Part shown: positions 42,691 to 50,633 of the stretch, piece by piece
How positions within the stretch are numbered: position 1 is the first letter of the stretch
Layout of the letters: every line of letters begins with the position of its first letter
NCBI RefSeq assembly: GCF_900106925.1
Contig: NZ_FNNZ01000007.1
Location: 62,001 to 126,000, forward strand
Direction of reading: 5' to 3'
Length of the DNA stretch: 64,000 nt
Origin: Thiocapsa roseopersicina
GTDB lineage: Bacteria > Pseudomonadota > Gammaproteobacteria > Chromatiales > Chromatiaceae
Translations under genes and position numbers: made by a program
Notes under the pieces: model-generated
The model's input: only the letters and a program-made list of their open reading frames with translations
What the model was told of the DNA's origin: nothing
Database searches by the model: none

Positions 42691-43581
42691 TCACGACACC
42701 TGAACTCGGGCAGGACGGAAACCGAGACTGAGGCTGCGGTAGTCGGGGTGGGACCTGCTGCGGCACGCCGAACGGCAGTAGCGGGCGAGGCTGCCCCAGG
42801 ACCCGCCGCGAACGACACGGTCGGCGCCGACAGGCCCAACGGGATCAACCTTCCAATCGGCGTCGTAGTCGCGTGAGCCATCCGCACACCACTCGAAGAC
42901 ATTGCCGATCATGTCGAAAAGCCCCCGAGCGTTCGGCCGCTTCTTGCCGACCGGGTGTGTGCCGGACCTGGCATTCGGATATTGCATTTCGCGCCACGAG
43001 GACGAGTCCCAGCCGTCATCCGAGTCGAAAACCACGCCGCTGTTCCCGCCGTACGAGGCAATAAGATCGAGCGCCGGGGCATTGTTGTCACCCTTGATGT
43101 CGATCGGACCGGTGTAGATCGCCGTTTCCTTTCCGGCCCGGCAGGCATGCTCCCACTGCGCCTCCGTCGGCAACACCAGATCCAGGCCGGGGATGCGGGT
43201 ATTGATGCGCGCCAGGAAGTCTTGCACGTCGTTCCAACTGACTTGCTCGACCGGCCGATCCGGGCTCTTGAAGCGGCTCGGATTCTTGCCCGTCACGGCC
43301 TCCCAGAGGGCCTGCGTGCAAGGGGTCTCGAACAGCCAGAAGCCCCGGGAGATGTAGACGGTGTGCTGTGGGCCTTCGTGATCGAAGCGCCCCGGCTCGG
43401 CGTCGGGCGAGCCCATGCGAAAAGCGCCGGCCGGGATCCACCGCAGACGCTGCGCCACGTCGCCGAGGCTGAAGGCGATGAAGATGCCGAACTGGTCCTC
43501 GCCCCATTCGGTCGCAAAGGCCGGCGGACAGCCGTTGATCAGTGGGTGCCAACTCGGATCGATCTGGAGGACATTGGCCAT
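42691..43581 (-). CDS. formylglycine-enzyme/C-lectin-fold protein, DGR target 1
   Basis: A 296-residue protein with one FGE-sulfatase (SUMF1) domain: QRLRWIPAGAFRMGSPDAEP, PCTQALWEAVTGKNPSRFKS, PTEAQWEHACRAG, GLFDMIGNVFEWCADG. The C-terminal stretch RVVRGGSWGSLARYCRSACR to LGFRPARVQVS is the part varied in DGR targets. A leader (about 1-40: EWGEDQFGIFIAFSLGDVAQ) is also typical of DGR targets. The second active-site Cys of true FGE is absent and no sulfatase is nearby, so binding rather than catalysis is likely. ATG 43581 is used. Confidence 0.85.
   Translation of the reverse strand: MANVLQIDPSWHPLINGCPPAFATEWGEDQFGIFIAFSLGDVAQRLRWIPAGAFRMGSPDAEPGRFDHEGPQHTVYISRGFWLFETPCTQALWEAVTGKNPSRFKSPDRPVEQVSWNDVQDFLARINTRIPGLDLVLPTEAQWEHACRAGKETAIYTGPIDIKGDNNAPALDLIASYGGNSGVVFDSDDGWDSSSWREMQYPNARSGTHPVGKKRPNARGLFDMIGNVFEWCADGSRDYDADWKVDPVGPVGADRVVRGGSWGSLARYCRSACRSRSHPDYRSLSLGFRPARVQVS
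42699..42819 (-). other. DGR variable region of target 1
   Basis: The codons from RVVRGGSW to the C-terminus. Just before the conserved LGFRPAR segment the codons are AGC CTC AGT, where the template remnant (43734-43775) has AAC AAC AAC. All differences but one fall on template adenines. The 3' end (CCCGAGTTCAGG) corresponds to the initiation-of-mutagenic-homology segment. Confidence 0.7.
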
Positions 43582-43733
43582 GGGTCGATTCAACCGCCAC
43601 GGGGCGCCCTGCCGGCGAGGGTTCGCCCGGCTTCTGCATGGGCTACTGACACAACGGAGGGCTTTGGATTTCGGCCAGGAAAAAGCCCGGCCCCGGAGGA
43701 CGGTCTGTTCAGGTGAGGAGCATCCACTCCATG

Positions 43734-43775
43734 CGTGAGCTCGGGCAGGACGGAAACCGAGGTTGTTGTTGCGGT
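43734..43775 (-). other. 3' remnant of DGR template repeat
   Basis: On the minus strand CGCAACAACAACCTCGG and the following 20 bases match the 3' part of all three variable regions. It carries AAC AAC AAC where they carry variable codons. It ends CCCGAGCTCACG, whereas the variable regions end CCCGAGTTCAGG, the expected small IMH*/IMH difference. Its 5' part is missing: upstream it runs directly into the truncated accessory gene. Confidence 0.7.
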
Positions 43776-44009
43776 GAAATCGGCCTCGTTCAGGATCTCC
43801 TGGTAGTCGACCTTGCCCCGCTTGCCGGGCGGCGGCCGACTCTCGCCCGCGGGCTCATAGCTGACGCACACGGCCCAGACACTTGAGCCGCCGTCATGAG
43901 CCAAGTGCCGATCGACCGCGAGGATGCGTTGTGCCGCCAGGAAGCGGCTCAGCTCCTCGGCAGCGGCCTCGCCGCCGAGAAGCGGGATGGTGAAGAAGCG
44001 CAGTTGAAT
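43772..44009 (-). pseudogene. truncated DGR accessory gene (HRDC type)
   Basis: The frame reads QLRFFTIPLLGGEAAAEELS, RFLAAQRILAVDRHLAHDGG, VWAVCVSYEPAG and GKRGKVDYQEILNEADFT. This is the conserved N-terminal half of the HRDC-domain accessory proteins found in DGR cassettes. The HRDC half is missing: after EADFT the DNA passes into the template-repeat remnant, with ACCGC shared by both sides of the junction. The expected start codon before QLRFF is ATT (44009-44007), not ATG. Both facts mark it as dead. The frame continues through noncoding DNA to 43590. Confidence 0.7.
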
Positions 44010-44091
44010 GGGTCTGCTCGATGATCGGTTAGTTTGTGATCCCCGGCGCTGACCGGCACCGCCGGCCATCCCTGGCAGCCGCTCCGCGCGA

Positions 44092-44125
44092 CGTCTGCAC
44101 TCCGGGGCGCCCCGGAGTGCAGACG
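44092..44125. repeat. DGR-type palindrome downstream of target gene 2
   Basis: A perfect 34-base palindrome (17-bp arms, GGCGCC centre) starting 38 bases past the variable region of the 1272-residue gene. The 38 bases between variable region and hairpin are nearly the same as after target 1, but the stem sequence is different and still fully paired. Confidence 0.8.
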
Positions 44126-44155
44126 CACGCTCCGCGGTCCCTAACCGGCTTGCGC

Positions 44156-47100
44156 TCACGACACCTGAACTCGGGCAGGACGGAAACCGAGGATGCCGCG
44201 GCGAACGTCGTGGAGGATCCTAAGGCGGTACGCCGAACGGCAGTTGCGGGCGAAGGAGTACCAGGAGCCACCGCGAACGACACGGGCGGCGCCGGGTCCA
44301 GCGTTCGCATCGATCCATGGGGTCCCATCGGTTGGAGCCCCAACGTAACGTTCACGCCAATGGTCTTGCGTCCATTCCCACACGTTACCGAGCATGTCGT
44401 AGAGTCCCCAAGGGTTGGGCTGCTTCTGCTTGACGCGACGTGTTCCGCCGTGACGGTGGTCATACTGCTTTTGTTTGCCCTCCCACCATCCTTTGGTGGT
44501 GTCTTCACCCTCCTGAAGATCGAAGTCCAGGCCGCAATTACCCCCGTACCAGGCGATGGCGTCGAGCGCAGGCGCATCCAGTTCCCCGCGGATCTCGATC
44601 GACCCCGTATAAAGCGCCGTGTCGGTGCCAGCCCGGCAGGCATACTCCCATTGGGCCTCGCCGGGCAGAGCAAACGCCTGTTGACCAAACTCGTCCTCAC
44701 TGTCTTTTTCGAAGTGTTTGTTGAGGCGCTCCAGAAAATCTTGGGCGTCGCTCCAAGACACCCTCTCGACCGGCCGGTCCGACGTCCTGAATCGGCTCGG
44801 GTTCTTGCCCATCACCGCCTCCCAGAGGGCTTGCGTGCAAGGGGTGTCGAACAGCCAATAGCCGCGCTCGATGACCACGGTGTGGCTCCGTCCTTCATAC
44901 TCGAAGCGACCCGGCTCGTCTTCCGGTGAGCCCATCTCGAACCGCCCCGGCGGGATCCAGCGCAGACGCTGGATGACCGGTTCCCCGCTCTCGGGTTCGA
45001 CACGCAGATCCGCCCATAGGCCGAAGCGGTCGCGACCAATGGCGCTGGCCCAACCGGGTTTGGGCGCTCGTCTCAAGGTGAGCACCTCGCGGTCGGTGCG
45101 GATCTCCAGCCTAGCGGCTTTCGACAGCGGCGCACTCGCCTCATGATGCCCGTCGAGCAGTAAAACTAAGGCTTGCGGCTCAGTCGCCTGCTCCGAGCCC
45201 AACCCGCCGCCTTCTGGACCGTCGCTCCCCGCAACGACACTACGCTCGCGCGGCTGGGCCGGCTTGTGCTCACACCCCTTAGTGCGGGCAGGACGGAAAC
45301 CGAGGATGTTGCTGCGGTTGTCTGGGCGGTTCCTGAGACGGAACGCCGAACGGCAGCTACCGGCGCTGCTGGCCCAGCAGCCGCCGCGGACGACACGGCC
45401 GGCGTCGGAAGAAACCGACGCGTCGGTCCACGCCGAGCCGTCCGAAGGCGCACCCGCGTAGTTGTCGTGCCAATGATCTTGGGTCCACTCCCACACGTTC
45501 CCGTGCATTTGATAGAGGCCCCAGCCATTCGGAGCCAGTGCTTTGACGGGGAGCGTCTCTTCCCGAAACTTCCCCTTCATCCCGTCGTCGTGGGTATAGC
45601 TGCCGTCATGGGTATGACTGCCGTCGTGGGTATAGTTGACGTTGTAGGTATATTTGCCGTTGTAGTTGATTCGATCGGGGCTGATCGGATTCTCGACGGC
45701 GAGAAGAAATCCGTCTTCGCTTACTAGAACAACGCCATCTTCTGTCGACAACACCGCCGTTTCGGCGAAGCTGAACGGCGTGTCGGTCCCCGCACGACAG
45801 GCATACTCCCACTTTGCCTCGCTCGGCAGTCCGAGCGCCAACCCCGGAAGACGCGAGTTGATGGAATCGATGAAAAGCCGGGCATCATCCCAACTGACTC
45901 GCTCAACCGGGCGATCGGGTCCCTTGAAGACGCTTGGATCGTCACCCGTCACAACCGCCCAAAGGGCTTGGGTACAGGCGGTGTCGAAAAGCCAGAACCC
46001 GTCGCAGATGGCAACCTCGTGTCGAGGTCCCTCTGAATCCGATCTCTCCGGCTCGTCTTCGGGAGAACCCATCATGAAGCTCCCTGGCTCGATCCAGCGC
46101 ATGCGCTGGGTGACGCCATCCCCACCTTCACCCTCGATCTCGAACTCGACCCAGGCGCCATACTCATCCCAGCCCCATCGCTTCGCCCATGTCGGCGGCT
46201 CTCCGGCTTCCCAGAAGGCGTTCGAGTCGCGGCTTGGTATCGCCTCGACAACCGCTGCCTGGACGCTAATGAATCCGTTGGATGTCTCGACGAACGCCAG
46301 GGGACTCCCTTCGACGTCAGCAGCACGTGAATACGCAAGGTGCAATATATCGCCGACTTGCGAAAGGTTGACGCGGCGAACCGGATAGCGGATCGGCACT
46401 CGCGCCGGATCCAATCCCGCGGGCGGCTTCTGTCGCGGATCGCGGCGCAGGATGTCGGCCCAGATGTAGTGGAAGTAGTCGCGTAGCTCGGGGTCTTCGA
46501 GATAGTCGCGACGCAGCCAGGGCGCGACGTCGCGAAACCAAGCCATCGCTCCGGGGGCTGGAGATGCTCCGCGCACGCCGGCTGCTTGGCGCCCGAGAGC
46601 CGAGATAAAGTCGGAGGAGTCCCTCCCGTCCTCCGCACTCGCGAGCTGTAGCCGTTGCTTCGGTGTCAGAGCCTGAAGCTCGGCAAACCAGATCTCCGAT
46701 GGCAAACCAGCACGCCAAGAGCGCTGGAGTGCCATGACCCTCTGGCGAATCTCCGACGGCTCGTCGAGAAAGGATTTGCGACGCTGCTCGGCATCGTCCG
46801 GCGACAGGGTTGCGGCGACTGCGGAGCGGCTCACCACCGAGGGGTCTTGCCAAACCTCCGACTCGGCGCCGGCATCCGCCCCGATCAGCAGGCGCAGCTC
46901 GCGCAGCAGACCCGGCTCCAACCGCAGGCTATTCCCGGCGAGCGCCAGGAGCCGCTGCACGGCCTGCTTGCGCCCAGCGTCGTCGGGCTCGGCAGGATGG
47001 CGCTCCCAGGTCAGCAGCGTCCAAACGCTTTGCAGCTCCGCAGGGCAACGCGGCGCAGGCGTGAGCGCGAGGATACGGCAGCGATCCGCACGCAGACGCC

Positions 47101-47974
47101 GACCCAGCTCAAGCCAGTGTCGCCGCTCGGCGACTGCACCCCGCAGCAGGCAGCCAAGATCGCCGAGCACGACCACCAAGCTTCCGGGGATGGGCGGGCG
47201 ATAGGGCTCGCGTCGATGGGTCTTCTCGGCCCAAACCGGTTGCTTGAGCCCTTCGAACCAAAGTGCATGCTCGACGGCGTAGCGCGGAAACAACTGCTGC
47301 AAGCGATGGCGCACTGCCTCCTGATCATCCCAGTAGGGCACGAGATGATCGCTGCGATCCTCGATGATCTGGAGACTCTGCCCCCAACGCCGGCGCCGCG
47401 CACGCGGGAGCTGGTGCAGACTCTCGCCGCGACCGAGTCGACGCACGATGACCGCAATATCCAAGGCACCGATATCGCTGAGCCCGGCAAGCGAGACGCG
47501 CAAGCGCGGGAGAAGCTCGCGCCATTCCGCCAGCGGGCGTGCTCGGGCCAGCTCCGCCGGGCGTTCTCTCCAGGTCGGAAGCTCGACGGGTCCGTCATCA
47601 AGGGCGCTGGGTGGGGCATCGGGATTCTGGGTGCGCCCGACAAGCCGCCAAAAGGTCGCCGCATCCAACGCTGAGGGGGCAACCGCTGGCGCCGATCGCG
47701 CGTCGCCTGTCGGCACCGTCGGGTCGATGTCGACGCCCTCGGTTGCGGTGCCGACGACGGTGCGATCGGGCACCCCACCCCTCCGCTCGTAACCGAGCTT
47801 GGCTGCAACCGCGGCGAGGAGTGCATCGTCCCCATGCGCCAAGGCGCGAACCAGATCGGCGCGCCCGCAGATCGCGTTCGGATGGATGGGCGGGGTGAAA
47901 GTGCTCGCCGGGGACTCTAAGGGTGCGCTAACGGGCATCCGATGATCAGGGCTCGGATCGAGTCGGCTCGTCAC
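44156..47974 (-). CDS. 1272-residue conflict-system protein with two FGE/C-lectin domains, DGR target 2
   Basis: Residues 1-about 560 contain an unrecognised region whose centre (SLVVVLGDLGCLLRG, about 258) looks like a divergent Rossmann/vWA-type strand and resembles proteins that accompany MoxR ATPases. Two FGE-sulfatase/C-lectin domains follow: about 615-885 (QRMRWIEPGSFMMGSPEDEP, MHGNVWEWTQDHW, RVVRGGCWASSAGSCRSAFR) and about 990-1272 (QRLRWIPPGRFEMGSPEDEP, RVVRGGSWYSFARNCRSAYR). The first contains a hexapeptide repeat. The C-terminus is a DGR variable region followed by a palindrome. It starts at GTG 47974, overlapping the MoxR stop. No signal peptide is seen. Confidence 0.85.
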   Translation of the reverse strand: MTSRLDPSPDHRMPVSAPLESPASTFTPPIHPNAICGRADLVRALAHGDDALLAAVAAKLGYERRGGVPDRTVVGTATEGVDIDPTVPTGDARSAPAVAPSALDAATFWRLVGRTQNPDAPPSALDDGPVELPTWRERPAELARARPLAEWRELLPRLRVSLAGLSDIGALDIAVIVRRLGRGESLHQLPRARRRRWGQSLQIIEDRSDHLVPYWDDQEAVRHRLQQLFPRYAVEHALWFEGLKQPVWAEKTHRREPYRPPIPGSLVVVLGDLGCLLRGAVAERRHWLELGRRLRADRCRILALTPAPRCPAELQSVWTLLTWERHPAEPDDAGRKQAVQRLLALAGNSLRLEPGLLRELRLLIGADAGAESEVWQDPSVVSRSAVAATLSPDDAEQRRKSFLDEPSEIRQRVMALQRSWRAGLPSEIWFAELQALTPKQRLQLASAEDGRDSSDFISALGRQAAGVRGASPAPGAMAWFRDVAPWLRRDYLEDPELRDYFHYIWADILRRDPRQKPPAGLDPARVPIRYPVRRVNLSQVGDILHLAYSRAADVEGSPLAFVETSNGFISVQAAVVEAIPSRDSNAFWEAGEPPTWAKRWGWDEYGAWVEFEIEGEGGDGVTQRMRWIEPGSFMMGSPEDEPERSDSEGPRHEVAICDGFWLFDTACTQALWAVVTGDDPSVFKGPDRPVERVSWDDARLFIDSINSRLPGLALGLPSEAKWEYACRAGTDTPFSFAETAVLSTEDGVVLVSEDGFLLAVENPISPDRINYNGKYTYNVNYTHDGSHTHDGSYTHDDGMKGKFREETLPVKALAPNGWGLYQMHGNVWEWTQDHWHDNYAGAPSDGSAWTDASVSSDAGRVVRGGCWASSAGSCRSAFRLRNRPDNRSNILGFRPARTKGCEHKPAQPRERSVVAGSDGPEGGGLGSEQATEPQALVLLLDGHHEASAPLSKAARLEIRTDREVLTLRRAPKPGWASAIGRDRFGLWADLRVEPESGEPVIQRLRWIPPGRFEMGSPEDEPGRFEYEGRSHTVVIERGYWLFDTPCTQALWEAVMGKNPSRFRTSDRPVERVSWSDAQDFLERLNKHFEKDSEDEFGQQAFALPGEAQWEYACRAGTDTALYTGSIEIRGELDAPALDAIAWYGGNCGLDFDLQEGEDTTKGWWEGKQKQYDHRHGGTRRVKQKQPNPWGLYDMLGNVWEWTQDHWRERYVGAPTDGTPWIDANAGPGAARVVRGGSWYSFARNCRSAYRLRILHDVRRGILGFRPARVQVS
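44164..44284 (-). other. DGR variable region of target 2 (C-terminal)
   Basis: From RVVRGGSW to the end of the protein. The triplet opposite template AAC AAC AAC is CGC GGC ATC, so every change is at a template A. The flanking CTCGGTTTCCGTCC and CCCGAGTTCAGG are identical to target 1. Confidence 0.7.
45284..45397 (-). other. internal variable-region-like segment (fossil)
   Basis: The end of the first FGE domain of the 1272-residue protein has the same layout, with AGC AAC ATC opposite template AAC AAC AAC. The following DNA (GTGAGC-CAAGCCGG) matches the sequence that follows the other variable regions, including a weak hairpin, but here it is read through as protein. This domain was therefore once a separate C-terminus that became joined to a downstream copy. 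Confidence 0.6.
45581..45652 (-). repeat. 18-bp tandem repeat encoding [YH]THDGS-like hexapeptides
   Basis: Four 18-base units encode YTYNVN, YTHDGS, HTHDGS and YTHDDG in a loop of the first FGE domain. The last three units are near-identical at DNA level, so the loop can probably grow or shrink by slippage. His/Asp-rich units could bind metal. Confidence 0.8.
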
Positions 47975-49029
47975 TGAACATCCGACGACGTGACCTCGGC
48001 GATTGCATCCGGATGCTTCTTCAGGGCGAAATCGGCGATCCGATTCAAGACCGATTCCTGCGCGGCCGCGTCCTCATTCGTGAGCCGCAAAACAGCACGC
48101 ACCAGATCCAGGTACTCGGCCTGACCCGGCAGCGGCATGCGCCGAGCCTGCTCGGCGGCCCGCCGATCGGCAATCAGTAGATCGGCAGCCCGCTCCAGAA
48201 GGACCTCGCCCGCCACCTCGTCCGGCGCCACGAAATGCGCCTTGGCACGCTGCATCAACAGTCGCTTCAAGGCATCAGGGGCATGCTTGACGCTCGGCAG
48301 CCGCATATGATGAACCATACAGCGCCGCAGAAAGGCGTCGGGCAACGCACGTTCCTCGTTAGTGGTGATGATCACGAGCGGGGCCACGCCGGTGGCCACA
48401 ACGTCGCGCTCGCTCCCCAGCGGGCGAAACTGACCTGCGCCCAAGGCCTCCAACAGACCGTTCGGCACGTCGGACTCGGCTTTGTCGATCTCGTCGATGA
48501 GCACGACGCAGCCGTTTGAAGGGTCGCAACGTCGTTCGGGGTCGCTGCGGCGCTGCGCATCGCCCGCATCCGGCGGAACCGGCTCGGCAGCGCCCACCGC
48601 TTGGGCTTGAGCGGATGCGCTCTGCCAATCGAACGCCCACCACAGGGGTCCGGGTGTGACGTAGGCACCGACGGCGAGGCGCCGACGCAGACTGCGCCCA
48701 GGCCCCTTCGGTGCAACCTTGAGAGCACCCTGGAGTTGCGCTTCGGCAAGCCGAGCAACGGCATCGTAGCTCCAAAGGAGATCGCTCGACTCGGTCCGAG
48801 CGTCCACCACCTGCTGAACATAGACACGGCGCAGCACCAGGGCTGCCGCCCTTGCGAGCTGGCTCTTGCCGATACCCGGCTCGCCCCGAAGCAGCAAGGG
48901 ACGCTGGGCCGCCAATGCCGCGTCGATGGCCGCGATGCTGTCGGCGTCGAAGACATGGTACTGACGCGGACGATTGCCCACCGGCGGGATCTCTTGCGCG
49001 TAACCGTCCGGGATCTGCATAAAACTCAA
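47971..49029 (-). CDS. MoxR-type AAA+ ATPase
   Basis: A 352-residue AAA+ ATPase. LLLRGEPGIGKSQLARAAAL holds Walker A (about 47-66). CVVLIDEIDKAESDVPNGLL has Walker B (about 170-189), VIITTNEERALPDAFLRRCMVH has sensor 1 and the Arg finger region, and a helical lid follows. The ESSDLLWSYDAVARL segment is typical of MoxR-like ATPases of conflict operons. Such ATPases act as chaperone-like motors for a partner containing a vWA or similar domain; the partner here is likely the 1272-residue protein. TTG 49029 is preferred because GGAGG lies 8 bases upstream; ATG 49020 is 17 bases from it. Confidence 0.88.
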   Translation of the reverse strand: MSFMQIPDGYAQEIPPVGNRPRQYHVFDADSIAAIDAALAAQRPLLLRGEPGIGKSQLARAAALVLRRVYVQQVVDARTESSDLLWSYDAVARLAEAQLQGALKVAPKGPGRSLRRRLAVGAYVTPGPLWWAFDWQSASAQAQAVGAAEPVPPDAGDAQRRSDPERRCDPSNGCVVLIDEIDKAESDVPNGLLEALGAGQFRPLGSERDVVATGVAPLVIITTNEERALPDAFLRRCMVHHMRLPSVKHAPDALKRLLMQRAKAHFVAPDEVAGEVLLERAADLLIADRRAAEQARRMPLPGQAEYLDLVRAVLRLTNEDAAAQESVLNRIADFALKKHPDAIAEVTSSDVQ

Positions 49030-49032
49030 GGC

Positions 49033-50601
49033 TCATTCCTCCAGGACTTCGAGTATGGACCGCAACGGGAGGAAATCCTTGTGCTCCCCCCTTATCAAGG
49101 CGGCGTCGTCGGCCAGCTCCAGAAAGGCGACGGCGCGGAACCGATTCTTGAGCACTTGGATGGTCTCGAGGCACGCTTGGCGATCCTTGTCCTCGGTCGG
49201 GAGCAAGAACAGATAGTAGTAGCGTCGACTGTTCCCCTCTGCCTCGTCCGTAAGCAGGTCGGCGGTCATCTCCAGCACGTCCTCTTGGGTCATGCCCTGT
49301 CTGCTCCGCAACGCGGGATCGACAAACTCTTCCATACAGCGGTAGAAGGCGCGCTCGAACGTGCTCAGATTGCCGACCGAAAGCTTACGCCGCAGATGAT
49401 CCCCGAATGCGTCGGCCGTGCGTCGTCCGTGCGGATCGATGCCGCAATTCGGCGGACGCGGGAGCGACAAGACACCCTCGTGCTCACGGTTCTCTTCGGG
49501 TGGACGAAAGCGCATTTCGCGTTTCCCGGCGCCCGCCATCACCACCTCCGCGGCACAGCGGGTCGCAACGGGGAAACCGATCAATACGGCCTCGGGATCG
49601 GCCACCTTGTCGCTCAGACCGTCGACCAAGGTCGGATCGTACATCAGCGGGATGAGACTCTGGACCAGCTCTGCTGGGGCACGAGCCTGCTCCGGGCGAT
49701 CCTTCTTCAGCAAACGGGTTGCCTCTCTTGCATGGGTCAGGAGATGGGCTGCGTCGTGCGCAACCAGACGCTCGGCGAGGTGCTCGATCGATCTGGCTGG
49801 ATCGCGGAAAAGCCCGCCCTCGGGCCTTCCTTCGACAAAACACTCCAATGCGCCGACGGCCAACGGGCTTGCGGTCAGGCCGCGTTGGAGCTCGACGACC
49901 AGGTCGCGGAGACGGTCGCGGTTGGAGCAGTAACCGATTGCTTCGCGGAACTCCGGCCGTTGAAGCAACCTCCGGATCGGCAATACCATGATGCGCCCGC
50001 CGCCGAATCCGGGCGGGACCTCGGTCAGCAACCCGGCAACGCGCGAAGAGACGATCACCGGACAACCCGAGGCACCCTTCCAGTCTTCGGGTTTCAGGGT
50101 CGGCGCAGCCACATCCACCCAGGCTTCTATCGCTTGATTCGCGGACTGATAGGTCTTGCCGCGCAACGGCACGGCCACGCGATCGCCGTCATTGCGCCTC
50201 CCCACGTCGGGGAAGCCCTCGCTCTCCCAAGGTGTGCCCGTGGCATGGTTGCGTGTAGTCAACTCGCACCACTGGTCGACGTCGGGATGAAATGTGAACT
50301 CGAACACGGCCGCATCCATGACCTGTTTTAAGGCGTCGGGTCTATGGGGACCAACATCGAACAGGATCTTCGAGCGGTCGACCCTGGTCCAGCGACCTGC
50401 GTCCGAGTCGGTGTCGCGCCAGTGATGCCAACGGATCTCGAAATCCGCATCCGTCGCCAATCCGTCGTCGATCAAGACATGGCGCGCCGTGAGGATACGG
50501 TTCCTGGCAATGGGGACCCCGGTGCCGATTCGACCACGGCCGCTCCCGTCGGCCAACGGGACGAAGATCTCGATAAGCAGATCTTTGAAGTTGGCCGGCA
50601 T
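49033..50601 (-). CDS. trypsin-like serine protease with conflict-system C-terminal region
   Basis: A 522-residue cytoplasmic protein. The N-terminal 190 residues are a chymotrypsin-fold protease with the whole triad: His41 (ILTARHVL), Asp96 (MDAAVFEF) and Ser178 (KGASGCPV). The C-terminal 330 residues (TASPLAVGALECF, FERAFYRCMEEFVDPAL, RYYYLFLLPTEDKDRQAC) are not a known enzyme and resemble the effector or adaptor parts found with such proteases in MoxR-type operons. No signal peptide is seen, so activation inside the cell is implied. It lies between the small TCD protein and the MoxR gene (3-base gap). Confidence 0.85.
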   Translation of the reverse strand: MPANFKDLLIEIFVPLADGSGRGRIGTGVPIARNRILTARHVLIDDGLATDADFEIRWHHWRDTDSDAGRWTRVDRSKILFDVGPHRPDALKQVMDAAVFEFTFHPDVDQWCELTTRNHATGTPWESEGFPDVGRRNDGDRVAVPLRGKTYQSANQAIEAWVDVAAPTLKPEDWKGASGCPVIVSSRVAGLLTEVPPGFGGGRIMVLPIRRLLQRPEFREAIGYCSNRDRLRDLVVELQRGLTASPLAVGALECFVEGRPEGGLFRDPARSIEHLAERLVAHDAAHLLTHAREATRLLKKDRPEQARAPAELVQSLIPLMYDPTLVDGLSDKVADPEAVLIGFPVATRCAAEVVMAGAGKREMRFRPPEENREHEGVLSLPRPPNCGIDPHGRRTADAFGDHLRRKLSVGNLSTFERAFYRCMEEFVDPALRSRQGMTQEDVLEMTADLLTDEAEGNSRRYYYLFLLPTEDKDRQACLETIQVLKNRFRAVAFLELADDAALIRGEHKDFLPLRSILEVLEE

Positions 50602-50633
50602 GACGGACCCCGACTCTGATTACGTCGTGGCGG

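Noticed and set aside
42691-47974. True formylglycine-generating enzymes acting on sulfatases
   Set aside because: The second active-site cysteine is missing in all three domains, no sulfatase gene is near, and the C-termini show DGR variation; a binding role is more likely.
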